Shown: positions 43,091 to 51,892 of the stretch, piece by piece
Layout: each line of letters starts with the position of its first letter
Position numbering within the stretch: the first letter of the stretch is position 1
Assembly (NCBI RefSeq): GCF_006539505.1
Contig: NZ_BJND01000008.1
Coordinates: 248,001 to 312,000, forward strand
Length of the DNA stretch: 64,000 bases
Origin: Streptomyces spinoverrucosus
Lineage (GTDB): Bacteria; Actinomycetota; Actinomycetes; Streptomycetales; Streptomycetaceae
Reading direction: 5' to 3'
Position numbers and translations under genes: made by a program
The notes under the pieces: generated by a model
What the model was told of the DNA's origin: nothing
Seen by the model: the letters and a program-made list of their open reading frames with translations, nothing else
Databases searched by the model: none

Positions 43091-44293
43091 CTAGCCCAGG
43101 GCCCTGTCGATCGTGTCCAGCGGCAGCGAGAACAGCATCCGCCCCGACTGCGACCAGACCTCACCGCTCTCCTCCCAGTAGGAGAGGGACTGCGCGGGGC
43201 CGCTCCAGCACAGATACGTCTCGTCCGTCCCGCAGCGCGCCCCGCTCGCGCCACCGCTGTCCTGCCGCCACAGCGTCCCGTGTCCGCCCGCCGCGCGGGC
43301 CAGGTACCACTGGGACCGGTGGGCGAGCACACCCCGGACGTCGGCCGCCTTCGTCTCGTACGCCTCCTGCGGCCCCGTGCCGAGCAGGCCCGCGCCGGAC
43401 GGGTCGTCGTCGAGGGCGTAGCGCCACAGGCGGGTGGGCCGGTCGCCGTCCGCCGGGACCGACTCGCTCGCGACGAGGCTGTCGGGCGTGGTGCTGCGGT
43501 CCAGGGAGAGCGCGCCGATCCGGGCGCCGGTCAGACGGTACGAGCGGACGGCGGGCAGCGTGTACCGGTCGCCGCGCGCCGGTGGCGCGGTCGCCGCGAT
43601 GTCGGCGGAGGTGCGCCGGATGCGGTCCAGGTCGTAGAGGTACAGGGCGCGGCCCTCGTCGGCGGTGACGAGCAGCTTGTCCTGGTACCAGACCATGCCG
43701 GACAGCGTCGACACCAGCGGCCGGCCGACGGGGTCGCCGCTCGCCGGAACGGTGAGGGCCACCCAGGTGTAGGTGAGCCGCTCCTGGTCGCCTGCGTCGA
43801 CGAACGCGACCCGGGAGTGGCCCTGCTGGTCGCTCCAGCCGGAGAGCACCACGCGGTTCGAGCCCCACCGGCCGTCGTCGTCGGCGTCCCCCGAGGTGGT
43901 CACCGCGCCCGTGTGCCACTCCTCGGTGCGCGCTTCGTCCCAGCAGTGCGCCCGGGTGGCCGCGGGCGCTATGGGCAGCGCGGCGCGGTCGGCGTCGGTG
44001 CAGTCGGCCGCGGCACGCAGGCTGCGGTCGGCGTCCGCGAGGACGGCGGCGACGCCGACGGGCTGGGCCGGTCCGTCGGGCACGGGCTGCGGGATCCGCT
44101 CCTCGCGCAGGCGCAGATCCGCCAGGGAGGCAGCGGAGGTGACGGGCTCCAGGGCGCCAGGGTCGGTGCTGACCGTGGCCTGGGAGGCGCTGATCACGGT
44201 GGCGGCGCCGGTGAGTGCGAGAGCGGTCCCGGCCAGGAACGCCCGCAGCGCTTGGCCCCGCTTGCGTCGGCGGTGTCTGCCGCGATGCTTCAT
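43091..44293 (-). CDS. Secreted or membrane-anchored protein of unknown function, probable beta-propeller
   Basis: A 400-residue protein with a basic N terminus and hydrophobic segment (RAFLAGTALALTGAATVISA) acting as signal peptide or anchor. The exported part contains repeated blade-like segments: RVAFVDAGDQERLTYTWVALTV, LSGMVWYQDKLLVTADEGRALYLYDLDRI, THE-like segments such as GVLAHRSQWYLARAAGGHGTLWRQDS, and a C-terminal LSYWEESGEVWSQSGRMLFSLPL. This pattern of repeated [SGx]-W-x-LY-D suggests a six- or seven-bladed propeller that may bind a ligand. I do not recognise a named family. Confidence 0.7.
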   Translation of the reverse strand: MKHRGRHRRRKRGQALRAFLAGTALALTGAATVISASQATVSTDPGALEPVTSAASLADLRLREERIPQPVPDGPAQPVGVAAVLADADRSLRAAADCTDADRAALPIAPAATRAHCWDEARTEEWHTGAVTTSGDADDDGRWGSNRVVLSGWSDQQGHSRVAFVDAGDQERLTYTWVALTVPASGDPVGRPLVSTLSGMVWYQDKLLVTADEGRALYLYDLDRIRRTSADIAATAPPARGDRYTLPAVRSYRLTGARIGALSLDRSTTPDSLVASESVPADGDRPTRLWRYALDDDPSGAGLLGTGPQEAYETKAADVRGVLAHRSQWYLARAAGGHGTLWRQDSGGASGARCGTDETYLCWSGPAQSLSYWEESGEVWSQSGRMLFSLPLDTIDRALG

Positions 44294-44432
44294 CTGGTCC
44301 TCCCGAGGCGGGCCAACTGCGCCTGACGACCTGTGCGTTGACCTGGGAGCAGGTGGGGTGGCCCGGTAAGGGATGCTACGTCAGGTACGGCGAACTGTGG
44401 ACGCAGACCCCGCAAATATGCGGAAGAAGCTC

Positions 44433-44500
44433 TCGAACATGCGGCCTTGGGACTCTCACGGCACCGTCGAATGTGCGCCCTCGGGACTCTCACAGCACCG
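44433..44500. repeat. 34-bp tandem duplication at the 3' end of the GAF regulator gene
   Basis: Positions 44433-44466 and 44467-44500 are head-to-tail copies with 29 of 34 bases identical, sharing GGGACTCTCAC. The regulator's stop codon lies in the right copy (44490-44492); the left copy carries a relic of the same 3' end beyond it. Confidence 0.8.
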
Positions 44501-45779
44501 TCGAAGCCGCCCGCGCCCTGCGCACCGCCGGTGCGCTGGAGTGCGGCAGGAGGTCGGACGGCTCGGGCGGGAGGATCACCTCGATCTCGGCGTCGTCGCA
44601 GAAACGATACGGTCGGTGCTCCAGAAAGCTCCCGAGATACCGCCGTACCCGCGACATCTCGGCGCGCATCGTCACCGTGCGGCGCGGGTCGCCGAACACG
44701 TCCGCGGCCAGCTGCGCGGCGGTGCGCCCCGCCCGGTGCTCGGCCAGCAGGAACAGCAACTCGCTGTGCCGCGGGCTCAGTTCATGGGTCCAGGAACCCA
44801 CACCGCCCGACACCGTCACCGTACAGCGGCGCGGCTGCCCCAGGTCCAGCACGATCCGGGTGGCACCGAACGGCAGCGGCTCGTCGGCGGGCCGCACCAG
44901 CCAGCCCTCGGCAAGCGGTTCCACCACGCACAGGCCCAGCATGGGCAGCCAACGGCGGCCGGGCGACAGCGCCTTGGGCAATGCGATCCGGTTCGTGTAC
45001 GGCATCCCCGTCACGGCCGCCGTCCAGCCCTCCCTGTCCACCACCAGCGCGCGGCCGGTCAGCCCGGCCAGCACCGGAGCGGCCACCGCGCGCAGCCGCT
45101 CCAGCGCGGTCAGATGCAACTCCCGCAGCCGGGCCTCGGCGAGCTTGGCCACCGAGTCGACCCAGGCGAGGGTGGCCGGATGCATCGTCTCCAGCGGCCC
45201 GCTCACGTCCACCACGCCGATCAGCCGCCCGTCGCGCGGATCCGTGATGGGGGCACCGGCGCAGGTCCACGAGGCATGCGAGCGGACGAAGTGCTCGGCG
45301 GCGAACACCTGCACCGGCCGCCGTACCACCGCCGGCGTCCCGACGCCGTTGGTGCCCACGATGTTCTCCCGCCAGTCCGCGCCGAGCAGAAAACCCAGCC
45401 CGTCCGCCTTGCGCAGCACCGCGGAACTGCCCTCGCGCCACAGCACCCGGCCGTCCGCGTCGGCGATCACCATGATGTGTCGGGCGGTGTCCGCGACCGA
45501 GACCAGGCCGTCCCTGAGCACCGGCAGCACATGCCGCAGCGGCGAGTCCTCGCGCCGCCGCCGGATCTCCTCCGGTGTCAGCAGGCCCGATCTGAAGTCG
45601 TGGTCCGGGTCCACCCCGCTGCGCAGCATGCGTCCCCACGACTCCCCGATGACCGGGCGGGGAGCGACGTGTGGGCGCTTGCCGGAGAGGGCCTCGTCGC
45701 GGACCGCGCTGAGCATCCGCGCGGCCCGTGGCGCGTCGACGGCGGACAGGTCCGTCACATTCATGGGCGACCGCGGCAC
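44490..45779 (-). CDS. GAF domain-containing transcriptional regulator (AcoR-like N terminus, no AAA domain)
   Basis: A 429-residue cytoplasmic regulator. The N-terminal half resembles AcoR-type sensors: VIGESWGRMLRSGVDPD, then a GAF domain (about 80-210: MVIADADGRVLWREGSSAVLRKADGLGFLLGADWRENIVGTNGVGTPA and GAPITDPRDGRLIGVVDVSG). No sigma-54 AAA domain follows; instead the C terminus has a winged-helix-like part (LSPRHSELLFLLAEHRAGRTAAQLAADVFGDPRRTVTMRAEMSRVRRYLG). Such proteins in Streptomyces typically sense small aldehydes, alcohols or acids. GTG 45779 is chosen because GGGAGG lies about six bases upstream. The usual dehydrogenase target is not adjacent. Confidence 0.85.
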   Translation of the reverse strand: MPRSPMNVTDLSAVDAPRAARMLSAVRDEALSGKRPHVAPRPVIGESWGRMLRSGVDPDHDFRSGLLTPEEIRRRREDSPLRHVLPVLRDGLVSVADTARHIMVIADADGRVLWREGSSAVLRKADGLGFLLGADWRENIVGTNGVGTPAVVRRPVQVFAAEHFVRSHASWTCAGAPITDPRDGRLIGVVDVSGPLETMHPATLAWVDSVAKLAEARLRELHLTALERLRAVAAPVLAGLTGRALVVDREGWTAAVTGMPYTNRIALPKALSPGRRWLPMLGLCVVEPLAEGWLVRPADEPLPFGATRIVLDLGQPRRCTVTVSGGVGSWTHELSPRHSELLFLLAEHRAGRTAAQLAADVFGDPRRTVTMRAEMSRVRRYLGSFLEHRPYRFCDDAEIEVILPPEPSDLLPHSSAPAVRRARAASTVL

Positions 45780-46136
45780 TGAGATCCTCCCCCGGATTCA
45801 CACTGACGTGCGACCGGCTGTCAAGCTCCCACGGCGTCGTTTTCCGGTCGCGTCCTGATGGTGCGTCCCATACTGCCGCCCGCCGCTGACGGAGGGGCCC
45901 AGTCCGGTCACAGACACCGGAAAGTTGCAACCCCTTGCAACCCTGGTGAACCGCCCCACGGTGTTTGAAACTTGAGCGACGTCGCCCGTGCGGCGCGCTC
46001 GGCCTGAACGGGCCGGCCAGGGCAGGGGTGGTGCCGTGTCGGCGCAGCACCACCCCTGTCGGCGTGCGGTTTTCCGGCATCGTCCCTCTTGTGCGGACTC
46101 AAGTTGACGTACCCGCTCCAGGGACCTAGCCCCGGG
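45780..46136. other. 357-bp intergenic region with tandem TTGCAACC sites
   Basis: No gene is visible. TTGCAACCCC and TTGCAACCCT stand in 10-bp tandem at 45925-45944, about 150 bp upstream of the GAF regulator start; the GTTGCAAC core is itself palindromic, so it may be the regulator's operator or an unrelated activator site. A terminator-like hairpin is listed separately. Confidence 0.45.
46023..46058 (-). terminator. Terminator-like hairpin after the AidB-like gene
   Basis: Perfect 12-bp arms (46023-46034 and 46047-46058) around a 12-base loop lie about 80 bp downstream of the leftward dehydrogenase stop. No U-tract follows, as is normal for actinomycete terminators. Confidence 0.7.
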
Positions 46137-47771
46137 TCAGGACACCGGCCGCGCCCGCTCCACCACCGACGCCAGGTCCAGCGTGTGCGGCAGCGTCCCG
46201 AAAGCGGTTCCCCAGTCGCCGCCCAGCCGGGAGCCGCAGAACGCGTCGGCGACCTCGGGGGGCGCGTACCGGACGAGCAGCGCGCCCTGAAGCACCAGCG
46301 CGAGCCGCTCGACCAGGCGCCGGGCGCGGGCTTCGATGCCCTCCAGGTCGGCCAGTTCGGTCAGCAGGTTCTTGATCGCGGCGTCCAGCCGGTGATCGGC
46401 GCCGCGCGCCCGGCCGACCTCCTGCAGATAGGCGTTCAGGGCCTCCGGCTCGCGTTGCAGCGCACGCAGCACGTCCAGCGCCTGGACGTTGCCCGCGCCC
46501 TCCCAGATCGAGTTCAGCGGCGACTCGCGCACCAGCCGGGGCAGCCCCGACTCCTCCACGTAACCGTTGCCGCCCAGGCACTCGGCCGCCTCCACCGCCA
46601 CCGGCGTACAGCGCTTGGTCACCCAGTACTTGGCGGCCGGCACCGCCAGCCGCAAAAACGCCCGCTCCTGTTCGCTCCCGTCGTCGTAGGCGGCGGCGAG
46701 GCGCAGCCCGAGCGTGGTCGCCGCCTCCGACTCGATGGCGAGATCGGCCAGAACGTTGCGCATCAACGGCTTGTCGATCAGCCGTCCGCCGAACGCCTCC
46801 CGGTACGTGCAGTGGTGGACCGCCTGCGCGACTGCCTGCCGCATCAGCCCCGCAGAGCCGAGCACGCAGTCCAGCCGGGTCGCGGCGACCATCCCGATGA
46901 TGGTCCGCACCCCGCGCCCCTCCTCGCCGACCCGGCGCGCCCAGGTTCCGTCGAACTCGACCTCGCTGGAGGCGTTGGAGCGGTTTCCCAGCTTGTCCTT
47001 CAGCCGCTGGAGCAGAAAGACGTTGCGGGTGCCGTCCGCGAGCACCCGCGGCACCAGGAAACAGGTCAGCCCGCCCGGAGCCTGGGCCAGCACCAGGAAA
47101 CCGTCCGACATCGGCGCCGAGCAGAACCACTTGTGTCCGGTCAGCTCGTACGTGCCGTCCTCGGCGAGCGGCCGGGCGACGGTGGTGTTGGCGCGGACAT
47201 CGCTGCCGCCCTGCTTCTCCGTCATGCCCATCCCGAACAGCACCCCCGCCTTCTGCTCGGCGGGCCGCAGATCACGGTCGTAGACCGTGGACGTCAGCCG
47301 CGGCTCCCACTCCGCGGCGAGGGCCGGATCCGTGCGCAGGGCGGGCACGGCGGCGTGGGTCATGGACAGCGGGCAGCCGTTGCCCGCCTCGACCTGCGTC
47401 CACATCAGGAACCCGGCCGCCCGCCGCACATGCCCGGCGGGCCGCGCCCACGCCGCGGTCAGGCCCGCGGCGACGCCCTTGCCGAGCAGCCGGTGCCAGG
47501 CCGGATGGAACTCGACCTCGTCGACGCGGTGGCCGTAGCGGTCGTGGGTGTGCAGCCGGGGCGGGTTCTCGTTGGCCAGCACCCCCCACTCCTGCGCCTG
47601 CGCCGACCCGGCGGTACGGCCGAGCCCCGACAGCTCGCCCCGGACCTCGTCGAGCAGCTCCGGGGCAACGTGCCGCTCGACGGCCGCCACGAGGGCGCGG
47701 TCGGCGCCGAAGACGTCGTATCCGACGAGCGGCGGGACCTGATTGGTCACGGTGTGGGTGCTGCGTGCCAT
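46137..47771 (-). CDS. AidB-like acyl-CoA dehydrogenase
   Basis: A 544-residue flavoprotein of the AidB branch of acyl-CoA dehydrogenases, longer than the usual 380 residues. FAD-binding features are GMGMTEKQGGSDVRANTT and the C-terminal CLGGNGYVEESGLPRLVRESPLNSIWEGAGNVQALD, which are AidB hallmarks; the extended C terminus includes DAAIKNLLTELADLEG. The E. coli homologue protects DNA in the adaptive response to alkylation. Whether this one acts on acyl-CoA or on DNA is unknown. It is a monocistronic gene transcribed away from the YihY gene. Confidence 0.9.
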   Translation of the reverse strand: MARSTHTVTNQVPPLVGYDVFGADRALVAAVERHVAPELLDEVRGELSGLGRTAGSAQAQEWGVLANENPPRLHTHDRYGHRVDEVEFHPAWHRLLGKGVAAGLTAAWARPAGHVRRAAGFLMWTQVEAGNGCPLSMTHAAVPALRTDPALAAEWEPRLTSTVYDRDLRPAEQKAGVLFGMGMTEKQGGSDVRANTTVARPLAEDGTYELTGHKWFCSAPMSDGFLVLAQAPGGLTCFLVPRVLADGTRNVFLLQRLKDKLGNRSNASSEVEFDGTWARRVGEEGRGVRTIIGMVAATRLDCVLGSAGLMRQAVAQAVHHCTYREAFGGRLIDKPLMRNVLADLAIESEAATTLGLRLAAAYDDGSEQERAFLRLAVPAAKYWVTKRCTPVAVEAAECLGGNGYVEESGLPRLVRESPLNSIWEGAGNVQALDVLRALQREPEALNAYLQEVGRARGADHRLDAAIKNLLTELADLEGIEARARRLVERLALVLQGALLVRYAPPEVADAFCGSRLGGDWGTAFGTLPHTLDLASVVERARPVS

Positions 47772-47880
47772 GCTCGGAACCTACCCCGAGGTACGGAGGT
47801 GGTCACCCCGCGGACCCGGGCACCTGGGCCACCGTCCCACCAGGGTGAACCGTGCCCGCTGCGGCGGATACCGTTGGGTC

Positions 47881-49041
47881 GTGCAGTCAGCAAGTGTCAC
47901 CCCCGAACGACCCTCCGGTCGCCTCCACCGCGCGCGGGCCCTCTACCGGAATGTCTCCAAGCGCAGGACCGCCTGGCTGCTGCTCAAGGACACCGTCAAC
48001 TCCTGCATCGAGTACCGCATCCTCGGCCTGGCCGCCGAAGCCGCGTTCTTCACGCTGCTGTCCGTGCCGCCGCTGCTGCTCAGCATGATCGGCCTGCTCG
48101 GCTACGTCGACGACTGGACCGGCACCGACACCATCTCCAGCCTGCAGACCAACCTCCTGGAGGCCTCCCGCACGGTCCTGTCCGACAAGGGCGTGAACGA
48201 GATCGCGCGGCCGATCCTGGACGACGTGATGCAGGGCGGGCGACCGGACGTCATCTCCATCGGCTTCCTGTTCGCACTGTGGTCGGGATCCCGGGCGGTG
48301 AACGTCTTCATCGACACGATCACCGTGATGTACGGCCTCGATGGCGTCCGTGGCATCGTCAAGACCCGGCTGGTGGCGTTCCTGCTGTTCATCGCGGCCT
48401 TGCTGATCGGCTCGGTCGCGCTGCCGCTGATGGTGGCGGGACCGGACGCGGTGGTGCGGATCGTGCCGTGGTCGACGACGGTGGTGCAGGTCCTGTACTG
48501 GCCCGTGGTGATCGTCCTGTCGATCGTCTTCCTGACCACGCTGTATCACGTCTCCGTCCCGGTCCGTTCCCCGTGGGTCGAGGACGTCCCCGGCGCCCTG
48601 GTGGCCCTCGGCATGTGGGTGCTGGGCAGCTTTTTGCTCCGCATCTACCTGCAGAACACCGTCGAGGGCGCGACGATCTACGGCTCCCTGGCCGCCGCCG
48701 TCGCCGTACTGCTGTGGATCGGTGTGTCCGCCTTCGCCGTGCTGGTCGGCGCCGCCGTCAACGCGGCGATCGACCGCGTCTGGCCGGCCGCCGCGACGGC
48801 CGCCGCCCGCGCCGCCAACGAACGGCTGCGCGAGGCGCAGGTCGCCGAGTACGTCGCCCGCGCCGCCGCGGCCCGCGAGGCCGACCCCGACGATCCCGAC
48901 ATGCCGTCCGAGTTCCCCGAACGCTGGTCCCGCTTCCTTCCTCCGGAGGACGTGACGGCACGGCTGCGCACCCAGGTGAAGAGCTCGCAGAACGCGCACA
49001 AGGGTGGCGGGGAGGAGCCGTCGGGGTCGGCGGAAAAGTGA
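47881..49041 (+). CDS. YihY/virulence factor BrkB family membrane protein
   Basis: A 386-residue inner-membrane protein of the YihY/BrkB family with about six helices: LAAEAAFFTLLSVPPLLLSMIGLLGY, FLFALWSGSRAVNVFIDTIT, LVAFLLFIAALLIGSVALPLM, WPVVIVLSIVFLTTLYHVSVP, DVPGALVALGMWVLGSFLLRIYL and SLAAAVAVLLWIGVSAFAVLVGAAVNAAID. The cytoplasmic tail of about 90 residues is charged. Function is unknown; the older RNase BN assignment of this family is wrong. GTG 47881 is six bases after TACCGT (47869-47874) and no Shine-Dalgarno is seen, indicating leaderless translation. Confidence 0.88.
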   Translation: MQSASVTPERPSGRLHRARALYRNVSKRRTAWLLLKDTVNSCIEYRILGLAAEAAFFTLLSVPPLLLSMIGLLGYVDDWTGTDTISSLQTNLLEASRTVLSDKGVNEIARPILDDVMQGGRPDVISIGFLFALWSGSRAVNVFIDTITVMYGLDGVRGIVKTRLVAFLLFIAALLIGSVALPLMVAGPDAVVRIVPWSTTVVQVLYWPVVIVLSIVFLTTLYHVSVPVRSPWVEDVPGALVALGMWVLGSFLLRIYLQNTVEGATIYGSLAAAVAVLLWIGVSAFAVLVGAAVNAAIDRVWPAAATAAARAANERLREAQVAEYVARAAAAREADPDDPDMPSEFPERWSRFLPPEDVTARLRTQVKSSQNAHKGGGEEPSGSAEK

Positions 49042-49054
49042 GGCGAGCGGCTGC

Positions 49055-49888
49055 TCAGGGCGTCCAGGTCCCCGCCGCCGCTGCCTCCGCCGCGAACTCC
49101 GCGAAGTCCCGCGGCTCGCGTCCCAGCACCCGCTGGACGCCGTCCGAGAGGTGGGCGTTGCGGCCGTCGAGGAGGGTCTCGAACACGTCCACGAGCAGCT
49201 CGACCACCTCGGGCGGCTCCCCGAACGCGGCCAGCTGCGCCCCGTACTCCGCCGCCGGCAACGGCCGGTACGTCAGCTCGCGCCCCGTCGCCTTCGCGAT
49301 CTCCGCCACCGCCTCACCGAAGGTCAGCAGCCGCGGCCCGGACACGTCGATGCCCTGCCCGACGTACCGATCACCCGCCGTCAGCGCGGCCACCACCACG
49401 TCCGCCACATCCCGCAGATCGACGAACGGTTCACGCACCTCACCGCCCGGGAACACCAGCTCCCCGCCCAGCCGCAGCCCCTCCACCAGCGGCCCCTCGC
49501 TGAAGTTCTGCATGAACCACGCGGACCGTACGACCGTCCAGTCCGCGCCCGACTCCCGCAGCGCCTCCTCGGTCGGCCGCGCCTGCACCTCGCCGCGCGC
49601 CGACAGCAGCACCAGCCGCCGTACGCCGAGGGAGACCGCCTCGTGCGCGAGCAGCCCGACCGCGCGGGTGGCCGCCGCGGAGCCGACGTCCCCGGGGTGG
49701 ACGAGATACGCCGCGTCGGCGCCCTGCAACGTCCGCGCCCACGTCGACCGATCCGCCCAGTCGAAGCCCTCGGCACGCGAGGCCGCCCGCACCGCCAGCC
49801 CGGCCGCCTGCGCGGCCCGCGCCACCCTGCTGCCCGTACGACCGGACGCCCCGGTCACCACCACGGTCATGCCCGTTTTCTGTCTCAT
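49055..49888 (-). CDS. NmrA-like NAD(P)-binding protein
   Basis: A 277-residue atypical SDR of the NmrA/QOR2 group: the Rossmann loop VVVTGASGRTGSRVARAAQAAG (GxxGxxG) binds NAD(P), followed by RLVLLSARGE and WTVVRSAWFMQNFSE, where the catalytic Tyr of classical SDRs is absent. Members are redox sensors or quinone/ketone reductases. ATG 49888 and ATG 49870 are both possible; GGAGG sits directly before the first. It is divergent from the truncated WYL regulator, a gene pairing commonly seen with intact regulators. Confidence 0.85.
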   Translation of the reverse strand: MRQKTGMTVVVTGASGRTGSRVARAAQAAGLAVRAASRAEGFDWADRSTWARTLQGADAAYLVHPGDVGSAAATRAVGLLAHEAVSLGVRRLVLLSARGEVQARPTEEALRESGADWTVVRSAWFMQNFSEGPLVEGLRLGGELVFPGGEVREPFVDLRDVADVVVAALTAGDRYVGQGIDVSGPRLLTFGEAVAEIAKATGRELTYRPLPAAEYGAQLAAFGEPPEVVELLVDVFETLLDGRNAHLSDGVQRVLGREPRDFAEFAAEAAAAGTWTP

Positions 49889-49992
49889 GCCTCCAGTGAA
49901 CTGCCGTATCGCTCCCCGCGGTGAACAGTTCTGAGACTGCTGAGGCACATAGTGCTCAATGGGAGCCATGTGGCTGAAGGTGCCGCGCCTAG

Positions 49993-50850
49993 GACACCGG
50001 CGCAGCGGAGGTCACCTCGGTCTACGCCGAACGCGGCCGGCACGGCGGGTTCGCGTTGCTGCCCGATTTCCAGACCGATCTCAGCGGACTGAACCATGAC
50101 GAGGCACTTGCCTTGCTGGTCGCCGGATCGGGGCGCGGCGAGCAGGTATTCGGCCTCGGCTCCGCGCTCGCTTCGGCCATGCGCAAGGTGGTTGACGCGC
50201 TGCCCGAAGGCCATCGGGCCGCCGCGAGCGACGCCGCCCAGCGATTGCTCATCGACCCGGAGACCGACCTGCTCTCACACCGCCTGGTCACCGAGGAGTT
50301 ACCCGACACGACAATGATCGAGGTCCGGCGCGCGGTGCTCGCCGGCCACAAGCTGCGCATCCACTACGCCGCCACGGACCAGACGCCGCAGTGGCGCACC
50401 GTGGACCCGATCGGCCTGGTCACCGTACGCGACCGGGGCTACTTGCTGGCCACAAGATCCGGCGCGGACCGCACCTACCGGCTGTCGCGGGTGTTGGCCG
50501 CCGAGGAACTCCCCGAACCGGCACAGCGACCCAACCGGGTCGATCTGGACCGGATCTGGCGGGAACGCTGCGCGCAGTTTCTGTCCGACGGCGATCAAGT
50601 CACCGTGCAGGTGCGGGTGAACCCGGCGCGGCGGGAGGACCTGGTGAGCACCGCACAGACTGTCCGCGCCGAGGAACCCGACGCCGACGGCTGGCTGCGG
50701 CTGGAGGTGACCTTCCAAGACGCGCGCCACGCCGAATGGGCGCTGTGGCAGCTCACCACGGACGTGGAAGCCCTGTCCCCGCAGTGGCTGCGCACCTCCC
50801 TGCGCAACCGCGCCGCGGCGATTGTCTCCCGCTACGGAGCGTCATCCTGA
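49993..50850 (+). pseudogene. WYL-domain transcriptional regulator lacking its N-terminal HTH
   Basis: The frame encodes the WYL sensor part of a YafY/DeoR-like regulator: VYAERGRHGGFALLPDFQTDLSGLNHDEALALL, then IHYAATDQTPQWRTVDPIGLVTVRDRGYLLA and a C-terminal SPQWLRTSLRNRAAAIVSRYG. The winged HTH that should precede VYAERGRHGG (about 50 residues) is missing; an in-frame TAG at 49990-49992 lies only about ten codons upstream. The first usable start, TTG 50056, would omit even part of the conserved region. It is therefore a 5'-truncated regulator that could at best sense ligand without binding DNA. The deletion end is close to the divergent NmrA-like gene. Confidence 0.7.
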
Positions 50851-50989
50851 GAGTCGCTCCGTACTACACCGCGGCGCGACCGGGTCCGGGCGTAGACCCC
50901 GCGCCAAGCCTCCGAGGTCTGCGGTGGCTCACGAGAGTTCGCCCGGCAACTCGGTTACCCATGGCCGCAGAAGTTCTAAGAGGCGCGCG

Positions 50990-51886
50990 TCAAACGCCCT
51001 TCAGGACACGGTCAAGTGCCGCCCGGCCTACAGGCCCCCAGTTCGGCTTGCCGCCGGGAAGGCCCCGATCTCCGTTCTGCCCCATGAGCATCAGGAAGAG
51101 GCTCTTCATCGCGGCCAGCCCGCGGGCGCGCCGGATCGCTGCCTCGTCTGCGTGCGCGTACATGTCGAAGAACCGTGAGGCCGTGCCCGCGGGTAGCAGC
51201 ACCCATGCGGCGGCGAGGTCCCACGCCGGGTCGCCGGCGAACATGGCACCGAAGTCGACGATGCCCGAGAGCGTTCCGTCCGAGACGACGACGTTCGCGG
51301 GATGGAGGTCGCCATGCACCCACACCGGCGGGCCCTCCCACGCCTGGGCCGCAACCGCGTCGTCCCAGACGGCCCGGACGTCGGCAGCGATGTCGTCGAG
51401 GGCAACGGCTTGGAAGAAATTCTCAAAGCCGTCCGTGCAGCTCCTGGGATGGGCACCGCGGTCCGTAGCGATCGGCGCCTCGGCGGGAGCCTCCACATGG
51501 AGCGCCCGGAGGAAGCCCGCCAGCGTGTCGGCCGCGTGGGCGCCGCGGCTGATCGAGCCGTGGTCCAGCGGCTCGCCGGGAACCCACGTCATCACGGTCC
51601 AGTGCTTGGGGAAGCGCTCGGACGGTTCGCCGAACCGCACCGGGGTCGGCACCGGGAGCGGAAGGCGCGGAGCCAGCACGGGTAGCCACCGCCGCTCCTT
51701 GAGCTGGAGTTCCGGGGTGGGGTCCATACGCTGCATGCGCACGGCCAACTCGTCCCCGAGACGCCACATTTGGTTGCCCCAGCCGCCCGCCACCTCGCGG
51801 ATGGCCAGCCCTGCAAGGTCTGGATGTTGCTCCTGCAGCAGGTCGCGAACCAGGTCTGCGGTGATCTCGATCTCGGTGTCGGTCAT
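50990..51886 (-). CDS. Aminoglycoside phosphotransferase-family kinase
   Basis: A 298-residue APH-fold kinase with all active motifs: GGWGNQMWRLGDELAVRMQ in the N lobe, catalytic loop VHGDLHPANVVV (HGDxxxxN), and the metal-binding Asp in GIVDFGAMFAGDPAWDLA. It resembles the aminoglycoside 3'-phosphotransferase-like proteins of actinomycetes, which may phosphorylate antibiotics or small sugars; specificity is not clear. It lies six bases from the downstream end of the MarR-linked membrane protein gene and is transcribed in the same direction, so it may belong to that unit. Confidence 0.9.
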   Translation of the reverse strand: MTDTEIEITADLVRDLLQEQHPDLAGLAIREVAGGWGNQMWRLGDELAVRMQRMDPTPELQLKERRWLPVLAPRLPLPVPTPVRFGEPSERFPKHWTVMTWVPGEPLDHGSISRGAHAADTLAGFLRALHVEAPAEAPIATDRGAHPRSCTDGFENFFQAVALDDIAADVRAVWDDAVAAQAWEGPPVWVHGDLHPANVVVSDGTLSGIVDFGAMFAGDPAWDLAAAWVLLPAGTASRFFDMYAHADEAAIRRARGLAAMKSLFLMLMGQNGDRGLPGGKPNWGPVGRAALDRVLKGV

Positions 51887-51892
51887 ACGAAG

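Noticed and set aside
44215..45858. Two long + strand frames opposite the GAF regulator
   Set aside because: They are composition shadows of the regulator gene; the - strand frame has recognisable GAF and winged-helix domains and a ribosome-binding site.
46023..46058. Operator for the GAF regulator
   Set aside because: The 12-bp hairpin lies just past the end of the AidB-like gene and far from the regulator promoter, so a terminator is more likely.
46089..49934. A 1,281-residue open frame on the + strand
   Set aside because: It is antisense to the AidB-like and NmrA-like genes and crosses the YihY gene in another frame; the translation is Arg/Pro/Gly-rich without domains.
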